A program made the translations under genes and the position numbers. Positions 34,098-41,849 of a stretch of 64,000 bases of DNA are shown piece by piece. The stretch spans positions 1,984,001 to 2,048,000 of the forward strand of contig OZ253954.1 of assembly GCA_965267405.1 (NCBI GenBank). The letters run 5' to 3'. Each line of letters opens with the position of its first letter. The first letter of the stretch is position 1. Below the pieces are notes generated by a model, which did not search any database, was not told the DNA's origin, and was given only the letters and a program-made list of their open reading frames with translations. Source of the stretch: JAPPOI01 sp028818055. GTDB taxonomy: Bacteria; Pseudomonadota; Alphaproteobacteria; Rhodobacterales; Rhodobacteraceae.

Positions 34098-34904
34098 ATG
34101 GCGCACGAAAAAAACCACGATTATCATATTCTAAATCCATCGATCTGGCCGTTTATTGGCGCGGTATCGGGCTTTACCATGCTTTTCGGAGCGGTGCTCT
34201 GGATGCACCAAGTCACACCGTTCATGTTCTTCATCGGTTTTGCCGGCGTACTTTACGTGATGTTCGCCTGGTGGTCTGACGTTATCGCTGAATCGAACAT
34301 TGGTGATCACACACCCGTCGTTCGAATTGGTCTGCGCTACGGCTTCATCATGTTCATCATGTCCGAGATCATGTTCTTCTCGGCATGGTTCTGGAGCTTC
34401 TTCAAGCACGCCATCTATCCGATGGACCCCAACGGCCTCAGCCCCGCAATTGACGGCGTATGGCCACCAGCAGGTATTGAAACCTTTGATCCATGGCATT
34501 TGCCATTGATCAACACGCTGATCCTGCTGTGTTCGGGTGCTGCTGCGACTTGGGCTCACCACGCAATTGCGCATGAAAACAACCGCAAAGACATGGCGAC
34601 CGGCCTCATCGTAGCCGTTCTTTTGGGCGTGCTGTTCACGATCTTCCAAGCCTACGAATACAGCCATGCAGCATTTGGCTTCAGCGGAAACATCTACGGT
34701 GCCAACTTCTTCATGGCGACCGGCTTCCACGGCTTCCACGTGATCATCGGCACGATCTTCCTGTTCGTCTGCTATCTGCGCCTGCGGGCTGGCCACTTCA
34801 CTCCTGAAAAGCACATCGGGTTTGAAGCAGCGGCTTGGTACTGGCACTTCGTGGACGTCGTCTGGCTGTTCCTCTTTGCCGCTATCTACATCTGGGGTGG
34901 CTAA
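34098..34904 (+). CDS. coxC: cytochrome c oxidase subunit III
   Basis: This 268-residue protein has seven membrane helices and the conserved segments SEIMFFSAWFWSFF, LLCSGAAATWAHHA and GFHGFHVIIGT. It is an integral subunit near proton entry. It follows ctaG by 1 base and a terminator comes after it. Confidence 0.97.
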   Translation: MAHEKNHDYHILNPSIWPFIGAVSGFTMLFGAVLWMHQVTPFMFFIGFAGVLYVMFAWWSDVIAESNIGDHTPVVRIGLRYGFIMFIMSEIMFFSAWFWSFFKHAIYPMDPNGLSPAIDGVWPPAGIETFDPWHLPLINTLILLCSGAAATWAHHAIAHENNRKDMATGLIVAVLLGVLFTIFQAYEYSHAAFGFSGNIYGANFFMATGFHGFHVIIGTIFLFVCYLRLRAGHFTPEKHIGFEAAAWYWHFVDVVWLFLFAAIYIWGG

Positions 34905-34972
34905 GAGCTCCAAATCCTTGCGGCGTGCGAGGCTGGCAGTCTCAACGGACCAAGGATAGAAAGATAAAAAAA

Positions 34973-35001
34973 GGCGCGGGGTTTCTCGCGCCTTTCGTTT
35001 T
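34973..35001 (+). terminator. intrinsic terminator after coxC
   Basis: Stem GGCGCG/CGCGCC (34973-34992, 8-base loop) is followed by TTTCGTTTT. A run of A before the stem would let it act on the other strand too. It separates the cox operon from surf1. Confidence 0.85.
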
Positions 35002-35013
35002 AAGGGCGGCTGA

Positions 35014-35697
35014 ATGGTTCGGATTGCACTTCCTTTGATCTTTGGGTTGGCCGGCACACTGGTGCTGGTTTCGCTCGGTGGGTGGCAGCTTCAAAGGCTG
35101 GCATGGAAAGAAGGGATACTCGCCGACATAGAAAGTCGGATCGGGGCCGAGGCCATCACTTTGCCTGAGCAACCCGATCCCTTATCGGACCGATATCTTC
35201 CGGTTCGCGTCTCAGGTCGAACAACCGGCGAAGACCTGTTGGCCCTTGTATCTGTCAAACAAGTCGGACCGGGGTATCGCGTCCTTTCTGCGTTTGAGAC
35301 TGTTGATGGCCGCAGAATTCTCGTGGACGAAGGTTTCATTCGCGAAACCGAGAAAAACACGGGGCGACCACCGGTCGAAATGACCGTTGTCGGCAACCTT
35401 CATTGGCCGGACGAAGTGGATGGCTTTACGCCAGATCCCGATCTCGCCAACGGATTGGTTTTCGCACGCGATGTTCCCCTGCTTGCAGAAGCTTTGGGAA
35501 CCGAACCTGTGCTTGTCATCGCACGCACGGTGTCGGGAACAGACGCGCGCGCGACGCCTTTGCCGGTGACAAGCGAAGGCATTCCGAACAATCACCTTGG
35601 TTACGCCGTCCAGTGGTTCGGGCTTGCAGTTGTCTGGGCGGGGATGACGGCGTTTTTTCTTTGGCGTATGAGGCGGGGACACCGCGAGGACACCTAA
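35014..35697 (+). CDS. SURF1 family cytochrome oxidase assembly protein
   Basis: This 227-residue protein has a membrane helix at each end (about 5-24 and 198-218) around a periplasmic domain. The N-terminal GGWQLQRLAWK and the C-terminal NNHLGYAVQWFGLA segments are SURF1 signatures. SURF1 helps place heme A in subunit I. It comes after the coxC terminator. Its stop overlaps the thrC ATG by one base. Confidence 0.95.
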   Translation: MVRIALPLIFGLAGTLVLVSLGGWQLQRLAWKEGILADIESRIGAEAITLPEQPDPLSDRYLPVRVSGRTTGEDLLALVSVKQVGPGYRVLSAFETVDGRRILVDEGFIRETEKNTGRPPVEMTVVGNLHWPDEVDGFTPDPDLANGLVFARDVPLLAEALGTEPVLVIARTVSGTDARATPLPVTSEGIPNNHLGYAVQWFGLAVVWAGMTAFFLWRMRRGHREDT

Positions 35698-37094
35698 TGC
35701 GTTACGTTTCCACCCGGGGAGAAGCCCCGGTCCTGAGTTTTGAAGAAGCCATGCTGACCGGATTGGCGCGCGACGGTGGGCTGTATGTTCCCGAGAGCAT
35801 TCCCCAGTTGAGCACTGATGACATCGCGGCGCTTGCCGGATGCTCATACGAAGAAACCGCCTTCCGGGTGATGAAACCGTTTATCGGTGACGCGTTTTCT
35901 GACGACGAATTCCGCGGCATCATTGCTCGGGCCTACGAAGGCTTCGGGCACACGGCGCGCGCGCCCTTGAAGCAGTTGGGACCAAACCACTTCCTGCTGG
36001 AGCTGTTTCACGGCCCAACGCTGGCGTTCAAAGACTTCGCTATGCAGCTGATTGGCCAGATGTTCCAAACCTCGCTGGCACGATCGGGAAACAAAGTCAC
36101 GATCGTTGGAGCCACCAGCGGTGATACCGGGTCCGCTGCGATCGAGGCGTTTCAAGGCCTCGGCAACGTGGATGTCTTCATCATGTATCCGCACGGTCGC
36201 GTCAGCGAAGTGCAGCGCCGTCAAATGACGACACCCGACGCCTCCAATGTCCATGCGCTGGCCGTGGACGGTGACTTTGACGATTGCCAAGCGCGCCTGA
36301 AGGACATGTTCAATGACCACGCGTTTCGGGATGAGGTGAAGCTCGCTGGCGTCAATTCAATTAACTGGGCCCGTGTTCTGGCTCAGGTTGTCTACTATTT
36401 CTCGTCTGCCGTCGCGCTGGGCGCACCCCATCGGTCGGTGAACTTCACTGTTCCAACTGGCAACTTCGGTGACATCTTCGCAGGCTTCATCGCGCGCGAG
36501 ATGGGATTGCCAATTGACCGTCTGGTCATTGCGACCAACCAAAATGACATCCTGCACCGCGCAATGGAAAATGGTGACTATTCCAAACGCGGCGTGACAC
36601 CGTCTATCAGCCCGTCGATGGACATCGAGGTTTCGTCCAACTTCGAACGCGCGTTGTTCTGGGCGCACGACAAAGACGCGCGCGCCGTCGCGGAGCTCAT
36701 GAATGAACTGACCCAAAATGGCGCGTTTCGGATCAGCGACAACGCGATGGCAAAACTGAAGGCGGTTTACGACAGCGGCATGGCTGACGAAGAAACAACG
36801 TCGAAAACCATCGCAACAACGTTGGCTGACACCGGTGAGTTGCTATGTCCACACAGCGCCGTCGGCGTCCACGTCGGCAATGACGTTTCGGCCAGCGCAA
36901 GCGGAACTCCGAACATCACGCTGGCCACAGCCCATCCGGCGAAGTTCCCGGCGGCGGTCGAGGCGGCGACAGACGTGCATCCACCTCTTCCCAAGCGGAT
37001 GTCAGATCTCTATCAACGGTCAGAACGCATTACGCGGGTCGGCAACGACCTGTCGGAACTGCAATCTGTGATCAGGGAGACGCGTCAGTCGTGA
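35697..37094 (+). CDS. thrC: threonine synthase
   Basis: This 465-residue PLP enzyme starts at the ATG at 35697, with a GAGG site. A much longer in-frame reading into surf1 is rejected. The PLP lysine is Lys112 in GPTLAFKDFAMQ, with the phosphate-binding segment GATSGDTGSAA after it. It converts O-phosphohomoserine to threonine. The next gene overlaps its 3' end by 4 bases. Confidence 0.97.
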   Translation: MRYVSTRGEAPVLSFEEAMLTGLARDGGLYVPESIPQLSTDDIAALAGCSYEETAFRVMKPFIGDAFSDDEFRGIIARAYEGFGHTARAPLKQLGPNHFLLELFHGPTLAFKDFAMQLIGQMFQTSLARSGNKVTIVGATSGDTGSAAIEAFQGLGNVDVFIMYPHGRVSEVQRRQMTTPDASNVHALAVDGDFDDCQARLKDMFNDHAFRDEVKLAGVNSINWARVLAQVVYYFSSAVALGAPHRSVNFTVPTGNFGDIFAGFIAREMGLPIDRLVIATNQNDILHRAMENGDYSKRGVTPSISPSMDIEVSSNFERALFWAHDKDARAVAELMNELTQNGAFRISDNAMAKLKAVYDSGMADEETTSKTIATTLADTGELLCPHSAVGVHVGNDVSASASGTPNITLATAHPAKFPAAVEAATDVHPPLPKRMSDLYQRSERITRVGNDLSELQSVIRETRQS

Positions 37095-38353
37095 CTGTCG
37101 AGTTACACCGAATGGCCAACGGCGTACGCGTCGTGACCGAAAATATGCCTGGCCTCGCGTCTGCGTCCTTGGGCGTCTGGGTGACCGCTGGCGGACGGCA
37201 TGAACGCCTAGAGCAAAATGGCGTCGCTCATTTCCTCGAACACATGGCATTCAAAGGGACAAAAACCCGATCCGCTTTGCAAATCGCCGAGGCGATTGAA
37301 GACGTCGGTGGGTATATCAATGCCTATACCAGCCGCGAAATCACCGCTTACTACGCGCGCATTCTGAAGGAAGACGTCGGGTTGGCGTTGGACGTCATCG
37401 GCGACATCGTCCTGAATTCGATATTTGATGCGCATGAGATCGAAGTTGAGCGTCACGTGATCTTGCAAGAGATCGGACAGGCGCATGACACTCCGGATGA
37501 TGTCATCTTCGACTGGCTGCAAGAGACCGCCTTCCCCGACCAACCGTTAGGCCGAACCATCTTGGGGCCTGCCGAACGCGTCTCAACGTTTACGAACACT
37601 GATTTGTCCGGCTTCGTTGACGAAAGATATTCGCCCTCGAATATCATCGTGGCCGCCGCAGGCGCCGTTGATCATGACGAGATCGTCCGCAAGGCCGAGG
37701 CGCTGTTCGGGCATTTGTCTGATCATGGCGTTGTCGCGCCGGAACCCGCTGCGTTCCAAGGTGGAGAATGCCGCGTCGAGAAAGACCTCGAACAAGCGCA
37801 CTTTGCACTCGCGTTTGAGTCCGCAGGATACCGCGATCCAAGAGTGTACACGGCTCAGATATTTGCCACGGCGTTCGGCGGTGGGATGTCATCCCGTCTG
37901 TTTCAGGAAGCGCGCGAGAAACGCGGGCTTTGTTACACCGTGTTTGCTCAAACCGGGGCCTATTCGGACGCCGGGCTTCTGACGATCTACGCAGGCACCG
38001 GCGGCGAAGACATCAATGAACTGGTGAACCTCACGGTCGATGAATTGAAGCGCGCCGCTGATGATTTCTCAGCGGCCGAAATCGCACGCGCCCGCGCACA
38101 GCTTAAGGCAGGGTTGCTGATGGGTCTGGAAAGCCCGTCCAGTCGTGCCGAACGGCTTGCTCGCCTCTTGGCAATCTGGGATCGAGTGCCCCCGCTGGAA
38201 GAAACCGTAGAACAGATCGATGCGGTCACCACAGGCGATGCCCGAGCCTATGCGGCACGCCTTGTCGAGCAATCCCGAGCCGCCCTTGCGCTCTACGGTC
38301 CGGTTTCTCAGGCGCCTGCCTTTGATCAACTGACAGCAAGGCTCGCGGCCTGA
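37091..38353 (+). CDS. M16 zinc peptidase (mitochondrial processing peptidase-like)
   Basis: This 420-residue protein carries the inverted zinc motif HFLEH (His47, Glu50, His51) and a C-terminal M16C half with GGGMSSRLFQEAREKRGLCY. It starts at a GTG that overlaps the thrC stop. The family cleaves peptides; the alphaproteobacterial members are relatives of the mitochondrial processing peptidase beta subunit. Its natural substrate is unknown. Confidence 0.94.
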   Translation: MTVELHRMANGVRVVTENMPGLASASLGVWVTAGGRHERLEQNGVAHFLEHMAFKGTKTRSALQIAEAIEDVGGYINAYTSREITAYYARILKEDVGLALDVIGDIVLNSIFDAHEIEVERHVILQEIGQAHDTPDDVIFDWLQETAFPDQPLGRTILGPAERVSTFTNTDLSGFVDERYSPSNIIVAAAGAVDHDEIVRKAEALFGHLSDHGVVAPEPAAFQGGECRVEKDLEQAHFALAFESAGYRDPRVYTAQIFATAFGGGMSSRLFQEAREKRGLCYTVFAQTGAYSDAGLLTIYAGTGGEDINELVNLTVDELKRAADDFSAAEIARARAQLKAGLLMGLESPSSRAERLARLLAIWDRVPPLEETVEQIDAVTTGDARAYAARLVEQSRAALALYGPVSQAPAFDQLTARLAA

Positions 38354-38934
38354 TGCTTCGACTGCGCGGTCGGGTCCGGATTGACACCGAGCGCTTGGTT
38401 CTGCGCCCTCCGGTTCATGCTGATTTTCGCCATTGGACTGCGCTGCGCAAAGAAAGCGAAGAGTTCCTGAAGCAATGGGAGCCCGAGTGGTCACGCGATC
38501 ATCTGACACGCAAAGCCTTTGTGAACCGGGTGTACTGGGCCAATCGTTCGATTGCCCAAGGAACGGCACTGCCGCTGTTTCTCACCGAGCGCACTTCTGG
38601 TTCATTGCTGGGTGCAATCACTCTCGACAACATCCGCCGAGGGCCTGCACAAGCCGGAACCATTGGCTACTGGATCGGCTCTAACTTCGCCCGTCAGGGC
38701 TACATGCGGGAAGCTTTGGACGCCACGGTGCATTATGCATTCGAGGTCTTGGATCTCAGCCGTCTGGAAAGCGCTTGTTTGCCGGAAAATGCAGCTTCGC
38801 GTGGTTTGCTTGAGAAGTGCGGCTACAAGTACGAAGGTGTTGCGCAGAGCTATCTGCAGATCAATGGCCGCTGGCGGAACCACGTGCTTTACGCGAATTT
38901 ACGTGGAGATCGGCGCGGTAGAGTGGCTTCCTGA
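38353..38934 (+). CDS. RimJ-type GNAT acetyltransferase
   Basis: This 193-residue protein matches the RimJ/RimL group of GNAT enzymes, which acetylate N-termini of ribosomal proteins. The segments TERLVLRPP, GTIGYWIGSNFARQGYMREAL and ENAASRGLLEKCGYKYEG are characteristic. The ATG overlaps the M16 stop. The exact substrate is not assignable. Confidence 0.88.
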   Translation: MLRLRGRVRIDTERLVLRPPVHADFRHWTALRKESEEFLKQWEPEWSRDHLTRKAFVNRVYWANRSIAQGTALPLFLTERTSGSLLGAITLDNIRRGPAQAGTIGYWIGSNFARQGYMREALDATVHYAFEVLDLSRLESACLPENAASRGLLEKCGYKYEGVAQSYLQINGRWRNHVLYANLRGDRRGRVAS

Positions 38935-39040
38935 CCGATGCCCCTTTGCCGCACTTTTTGCCGCGGCTAAACTTTTTGCTTTGGCCAAAGCGCTTGGTTG
39001 TGGATAACGCTCATAATGTAGTGCCAGCAGGAGAGGCGAT

Positions 39041-39376
39041 ATGGCAGGCAAATTTGAAATTTACAAAGACAAAGCCGGCGAATTCCGGTTCCGTCTGAAA
39101 GCATCGAACGGTCAGATCATTCTGGCCAGCGAAGGCTACAAGGCAAAGACCAGCTGTAAGAAGGGCATCGCGTCCGTTCAGAAGAACAGCCAAGACGACA
39201 ATCGTTTTGAGCGTCGCGAAACCAAAACAGGCAAAGCACGCTTCAACCTGAAAGCTGCGAATGGCCAGGTCATCGGCACTTCGGAAAGTTATGAAAGCAC
39301 TAAAGCGCGTGAAAACGGCATCGCTTCGGTTGCCAAGAACGCACCGGGCGCAAAGATCGACGACCAGACAGCTTGA
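39041..39376 (+). CDS. YegP family protein (DUF1508)
   Basis: This 111-residue protein has two tandem DUF1508 repeats (about 3-52 and 55-104). Each has FRLKASNGQ or FNLKAANGQ followed by SESYES or SEGYKA and a GIASV end. The family is small and cytosolic with no clear biochemical role. The start has a strong AGGAGAGG site. Paired hairpins follow before the convergent regulator gene. Confidence 0.93.
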   Translation: MAGKFEIYKDKAGEFRFRLKASNGQIILASEGYKAKTSCKKGIASVQKNSQDDNRFERRETKTGKARFNLKAANGQVIGTSESYESTKARENGIASVAKNAPGAKIDDQTA

Positions 39377-39399
39377 TTGCTTAAGTATTTCGCCGCTGC

Positions 39400-39439
39400 T
39401 TCCGCGGCGGCGACATTCTGGGGGGTCAGCTCCCCAGAA
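39400..39439. terminator. paired hairpins between yegP-like gene and WYL regulator
   Basis: The first stem is built from CCGC and GCGG within CGCCGCTGCTTCCGCGGCG. The second is a perfect 8-bp stem, TTCTGGGG/CCCCAGAA (39416-39439). Both lie between convergent genes. They resemble the hairpin part of the dispersed elements at 4818, 4975 and 50618, with a weak trace of the core (AAGTATTT) just before. Likely bidirectional termination. Confidence 0.6.
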
Positions 39440-39467
39440 CTACACCAAATCTCTCAATAAAATCTGA

Positions 39468-40151
39468 TCAGGGCCGCGACGGGTTTCGCGCGTAAAAGTC
39501 TGTCAGGGCTTTGCCTCGCTCGTCTCGAAATACCGAGCTGAGTGCATTGATCGTCATCCTGTCAGCTCGAAACATGCGGAAGTCTTCCCTCAGCTCGCAC
39601 CATGCGACGAGTGTCCAGACCTTCCCCCAGAACCATAGACCAAGTGGCCGTATCGTCCGCGAAGACGACGTCCCATCTTCGGTTTCGTAATCGATTATCA
39701 GACGCGTGTGGGTCTCGATTGCCTGTTCAATCTGGTCCAGTCGGGTGCGTGTGTCGTCGTCCAGTTCGGGCATCTGGAAGGCATGCACCTGAACGGTCGA
39801 TGCCCGGTGCCGCGCCGAATCCGGAAGCACGGCCCGAATTTTTACCAAGGCCTCTTCGGCGGCTTCCGCCATTTCGTGACCGCCCCACGCCCGGATCAAT
39901 CGGGCGCCAGCGACAAGAGCGACTATTTCGCGTTCCGTGAACATCAGCGGAGGAATGTCATAGCCGTCGCGCATCAGGTAACCGACGCCGGCTTCCCCAT
40001 CGATTGGGACACCGGAACCGATCAAGTCCGCGATGTCGCGATAGATCGTGCGCTCGCTGACTTCCAGTTTCTCAGCCAGCTTGGCGGCGGTGGTGAGCCG
40101 ACCGTCCCTTAAGTGTTGGACAATTCGAAAGAGACGATCGGCCCGGCGCAT
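39468..40151 (-). CDS. WYL-domain transcriptional regulator (YafY type)
   Basis: The 227-residue protein has an N-terminal helix-turn-helix (about 5-58, with KLAEKLEVSERTIYRDIADL) and a C-terminal WYL-like domain (about 135-220, with GLWFWGKVWTLVAWCELREDF). Such proteins are ligand-responsive regulators. It shares one base with the stop of the VOC gene upstream, so the pair is one unit. It may control the palindrome at 40575-40596. Confidence 0.9.
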   Translation of the reverse strand: MRRADRLFRIVQHLRDGRLTTAAKLAEKLEVSERTIYRDIADLIGSGVPIDGEAGVGYLMRDGYDIPPLMFTEREIVALVAGARLIRAWGGHEMAEAAEEALVKIRAVLPDSARHRASTVQVHAFQMPELDDDTRTRLDQIEQAIETHTRLIIDYETEDGTSSSRTIRPLGLWFWGKVWTLVAWCELREDFRMFRADRMTINALSSVFRDERGKALTDFYARNPSRP

Positions 40152-40528
40152 CAGGCGGCGTTCAGCTCAAACAGCCCAAGCGAATTCCCATCCGGGTCCA
40201 TAACGTATTGGAACCGCCCCATTGGAAGCGGGATCGGATCGGACACAACAGTGCCCCCGGATTTCGCGACGCGCTCAGCTGTCGCTTCCAATGTATCGGG
40301 AACATTCAGGTGTATGGTCGGGCCTTCGCCGGGGCGCGCGGGCTCGCCAGGATAGATATGGCCCGAGACACTTCCAGGCTGATTTGGAAACATCGCCATT
40401 GGATTTGGCCCGGTTTCGTCCTTGGTGAGATCATAATCAAACACCGCTTTATAAAACGCGATGCCATGATCAATGTCACGTACCGGAATTTCCATCCAGG
40501 CAACTGAATTGGCAGGAGAGAAGCTCAT
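40151..40528 (-). CDS. VOC family protein
   Basis: The product has 125 residues from the ATG at 40528, which has an AAGGA site. It is a one-domain vicinal-oxygen-chelate (glyoxalase-like) protein, with VAWMEIPVRDIDHGIAFYK at the N-terminus and YVMDPDGNSLGLFE at the C-terminus. The fold binds metal or small ligands; the substrate is unknown. YafY-VOC pairs are common, which suggests the regulator controls this gene. Confidence 0.87.
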   Translation of the reverse strand: MSFSPANSVAWMEIPVRDIDHGIAFYKAVFDYDLTKDETGPNPMAMFPNQPGSVSGHIYPGEPARPGEGPTIHLNVPDTLEATAERVAKSGGTVVSDPIPLPMGRFQYVMDPDGNSLGLFELNAA

Positions 40529-40574
40529 GAATATGGTCCTTTTCTGTAAGAATACGGTCTTCTCGCACACCCCT

Positions 40575-40596
40575 CCTGACAGCATTGTGTCAGGAT
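40575..40596. promoter_or_regulatory. palindromic operator candidate
   Basis: A perfect inverted repeat, TCCTGACA-GCATTG-TGTCAGGA, has 8-bp arms and a 6-base spacer. It is in the 190-base divergent region between the VOC-regulator unit (start 40528) and the fasciclin gene (start 40719). Its size and symmetry fit a dimeric repressor, most simply the WYL regulator encoded next door. Confidence 0.55.
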
Positions 40597-40718
40597 TGAG
40601 CGCCTGCTTTCCATCAAATCCATTGGGAAACTCGATTTTTTTCGGCTGGTTTTTGATCCGGTTCTCAAGCGGACCCGTAGACAAGGTCATTGAACATTCA
40701 AAGGGAGGACCCCCGATT

Positions 40719-41231
40719 ATGAAACTGACCAAAATTGCCGCCTGTGCCGCCGCAGCTTTGACTTTCGCTTCTGGTGCAAATGCAAATTCGATTGTCGATA
40801 TCGCTGCTGGCGATGACCGTTTCTCGACACTGGTTGCCGCCGTGACTGCAGCCGGTCTTGCCGAAACTCTGGCCGGCCCCGGTCCGTTCACAGTTTATGC
40901 TCCGGTAAACGATGCCTTCGCGGCTCTTCCGGAAGGCACCGTCGACACGCTGCTTCAGCCAGAGAACAAGGACCAGCTGACAAGCGTTCTGTTGTACCAC
41001 GTTGACGATCGCAACCTCAGCGCCGCGATGATCCCGGGTGGCTCGAACTACTTCAAGCCAATCCTCGCAAGCGAACGTCTGTGCATCACCAAAGATGCGT
41101 CTGGTGTGTCGATTGCTGATGGTACAGGCGAAACGGCCAACGTCATCATCGCTGACATCAAAGCCGACAACGGCGTGATCCACGTGGTCGACAAAGTTCT
41201 GCTGCCAGGCACACGTCCAGCCTGTCACTAA
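40719..41231 (+). CDS. secreted fasciclin-domain protein
   Basis: This 170-residue product has a signal peptide (1-23, ending ANA) and one FAS1 domain (about 25-165) with the H1 segment GPFTVYAPVNDAFAALP and the H2-like VIHVVDKVLLP. Fasciclin proteins are periplasmic or surface adhesion and stress proteins. The start is chosen for the AAGGGAGGA site and the signal peptide. A strong terminator follows. Confidence 0.93.
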   Translation: MKLTKIAACAAAALTFASGANANSIVDIAAGDDRFSTLVAAVTAAGLAETLAGPGPFTVYAPVNDAFAALPEGTVDTLLQPENKDQLTSVLLYHVDDRNLSAAMIPGGSNYFKPILASERLCITKDASGVSIADGTGETANVIIADIKADNGVIHVVDKVLLPGTRPACH

Positions 41232-41273
41232 TACCCCCCTCACAGGGTCGCCGGATTGCTTCCGGCCGTTTCA

Positions 41274-41304
41274 AGGGTCTCTGCAAAAGCAGGGGCCCTT
41301 TTTT
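41274..41304 (+). terminator. intrinsic terminator after the fasciclin gene
   Basis: GGGTCTCTGC pairs with GCAGGGGCCC across an AAAA loop (with G-U pairs) and is followed by TTTTTT. It ends the fasciclin transcript about 45 bases after the stop. Confidence 0.9.
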
Positions 41305-41401
41305 CCTTCCGTTGAAAGCGATCACGGGTTACTCAGCGCCATATGTTGATGACTGAGTCTGTCTCCTAAGGCCCTTAAACGTGGGCCACTGAACCGAAAC
41401 T

Positions 41402-41434
41402 CCTCCTCGCGCCGTGCAGGAGGCGTTTTGTCGT
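41402..41434 (+). terminator. orphan terminator-like hairpin upstream of yjhX
   Basis: CCTCCT (41402-41407) pairs with AGGAGG (41418-41423) and is followed by CGTTTTGTCGTTT. No gene ends before it: the fasciclin terminator is 100 bases upstream. It could end a small RNA or attenuate yjhX, which starts 26 bases later. Confidence 0.4.
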
Positions 41435-41459
41435 TTGCATAATTTCAAGAGACAGACAG

Positions 41460-41720
41460 TTGAATATCTCAAAACACGAACAGCGTGTTTTGCACGTTTT
41501 GGCGCAAGGCGGAGCAATCCATTTTGAACGTCAGCCGAACGGCAAAATTCGCAAGGTCACCTGTTTCACACGTGACGGTCACGCGCTCGAAACTTGCACA
41601 CTTGCAGTCTTTGAACGCCTGAAAAAGAGACGGTTGGTTCAATCCAGAAGTGGCAAACCTTACCGCATCACGCGCAACGGCTTGCTCGCCGTTCGCGCAC
41701 AACTTGATAACCGGAGTTGA
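41460..41720 (+). CDS. yjhX: YjhX family protein (UPF0386)
   Basis: This 86-residue protein matches the YjhX family, with SKHEQRVLHVLAQGG at the N-terminus, CTLAVFERLKKRRLV in the middle and KPYRITRNGLLAVRAQ at the end. E. coli YjhX has been described as the toxin of a YjhX/YjhQ pair, with YjhQ a GNAT protein. No GNAT gene is next to it here, so it looks like an orphan. It starts at a TTG with an AAGAGA site. A stem-loop (41732-41753) follows. Confidence 0.87.
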   Translation: MNISKHEQRVLHVLAQGGAIHFERQPNGKIRKVTCFTRDGHALETCTLAVFERLKKRRLVQSRSGKPYRITRNGLLAVRAQLDNRS

Positions 41721-41731
41721 AAACAAAACGG

Positions 41732-41753
41732 GGCCCAGGCAGTCGGCTGGGCC
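41732..41753. terminator. hairpin after yjhX
   Basis: A 7-bp stem GGCCCAG/CTGGGCC (8-base loop). On the minus strand it is followed by CCGTTTTGTTTT, and on the plus strand only by a weak tail. Likely marks the end of yjhX. Confidence 0.5.
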
Positions 41754-41849
41754 TCGCAGTGCATGGCTAAAAAGTGTGAACTAATTGAATTTTTGGAAAT
41801 CCTGAGAGAATGTCCGCTGCAATTTGGTTTGATTGCGGAGATTTCCTTA

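Noticed and set aside
34131..35057. 308-codon open frame antisense to coxC
   Set aside because: It lies wholly opposite a gene with all subunit III motifs; its translation is rich in Glu, His and Asp with no recognisable domain.
35403..35696. 98-codon extension of thrC into surf1
   Set aside because: The ATG at 35697 has a good ribosome site and matches the family N-terminus; the extension is out of frame with surf1 and unlike any threonine synthase.
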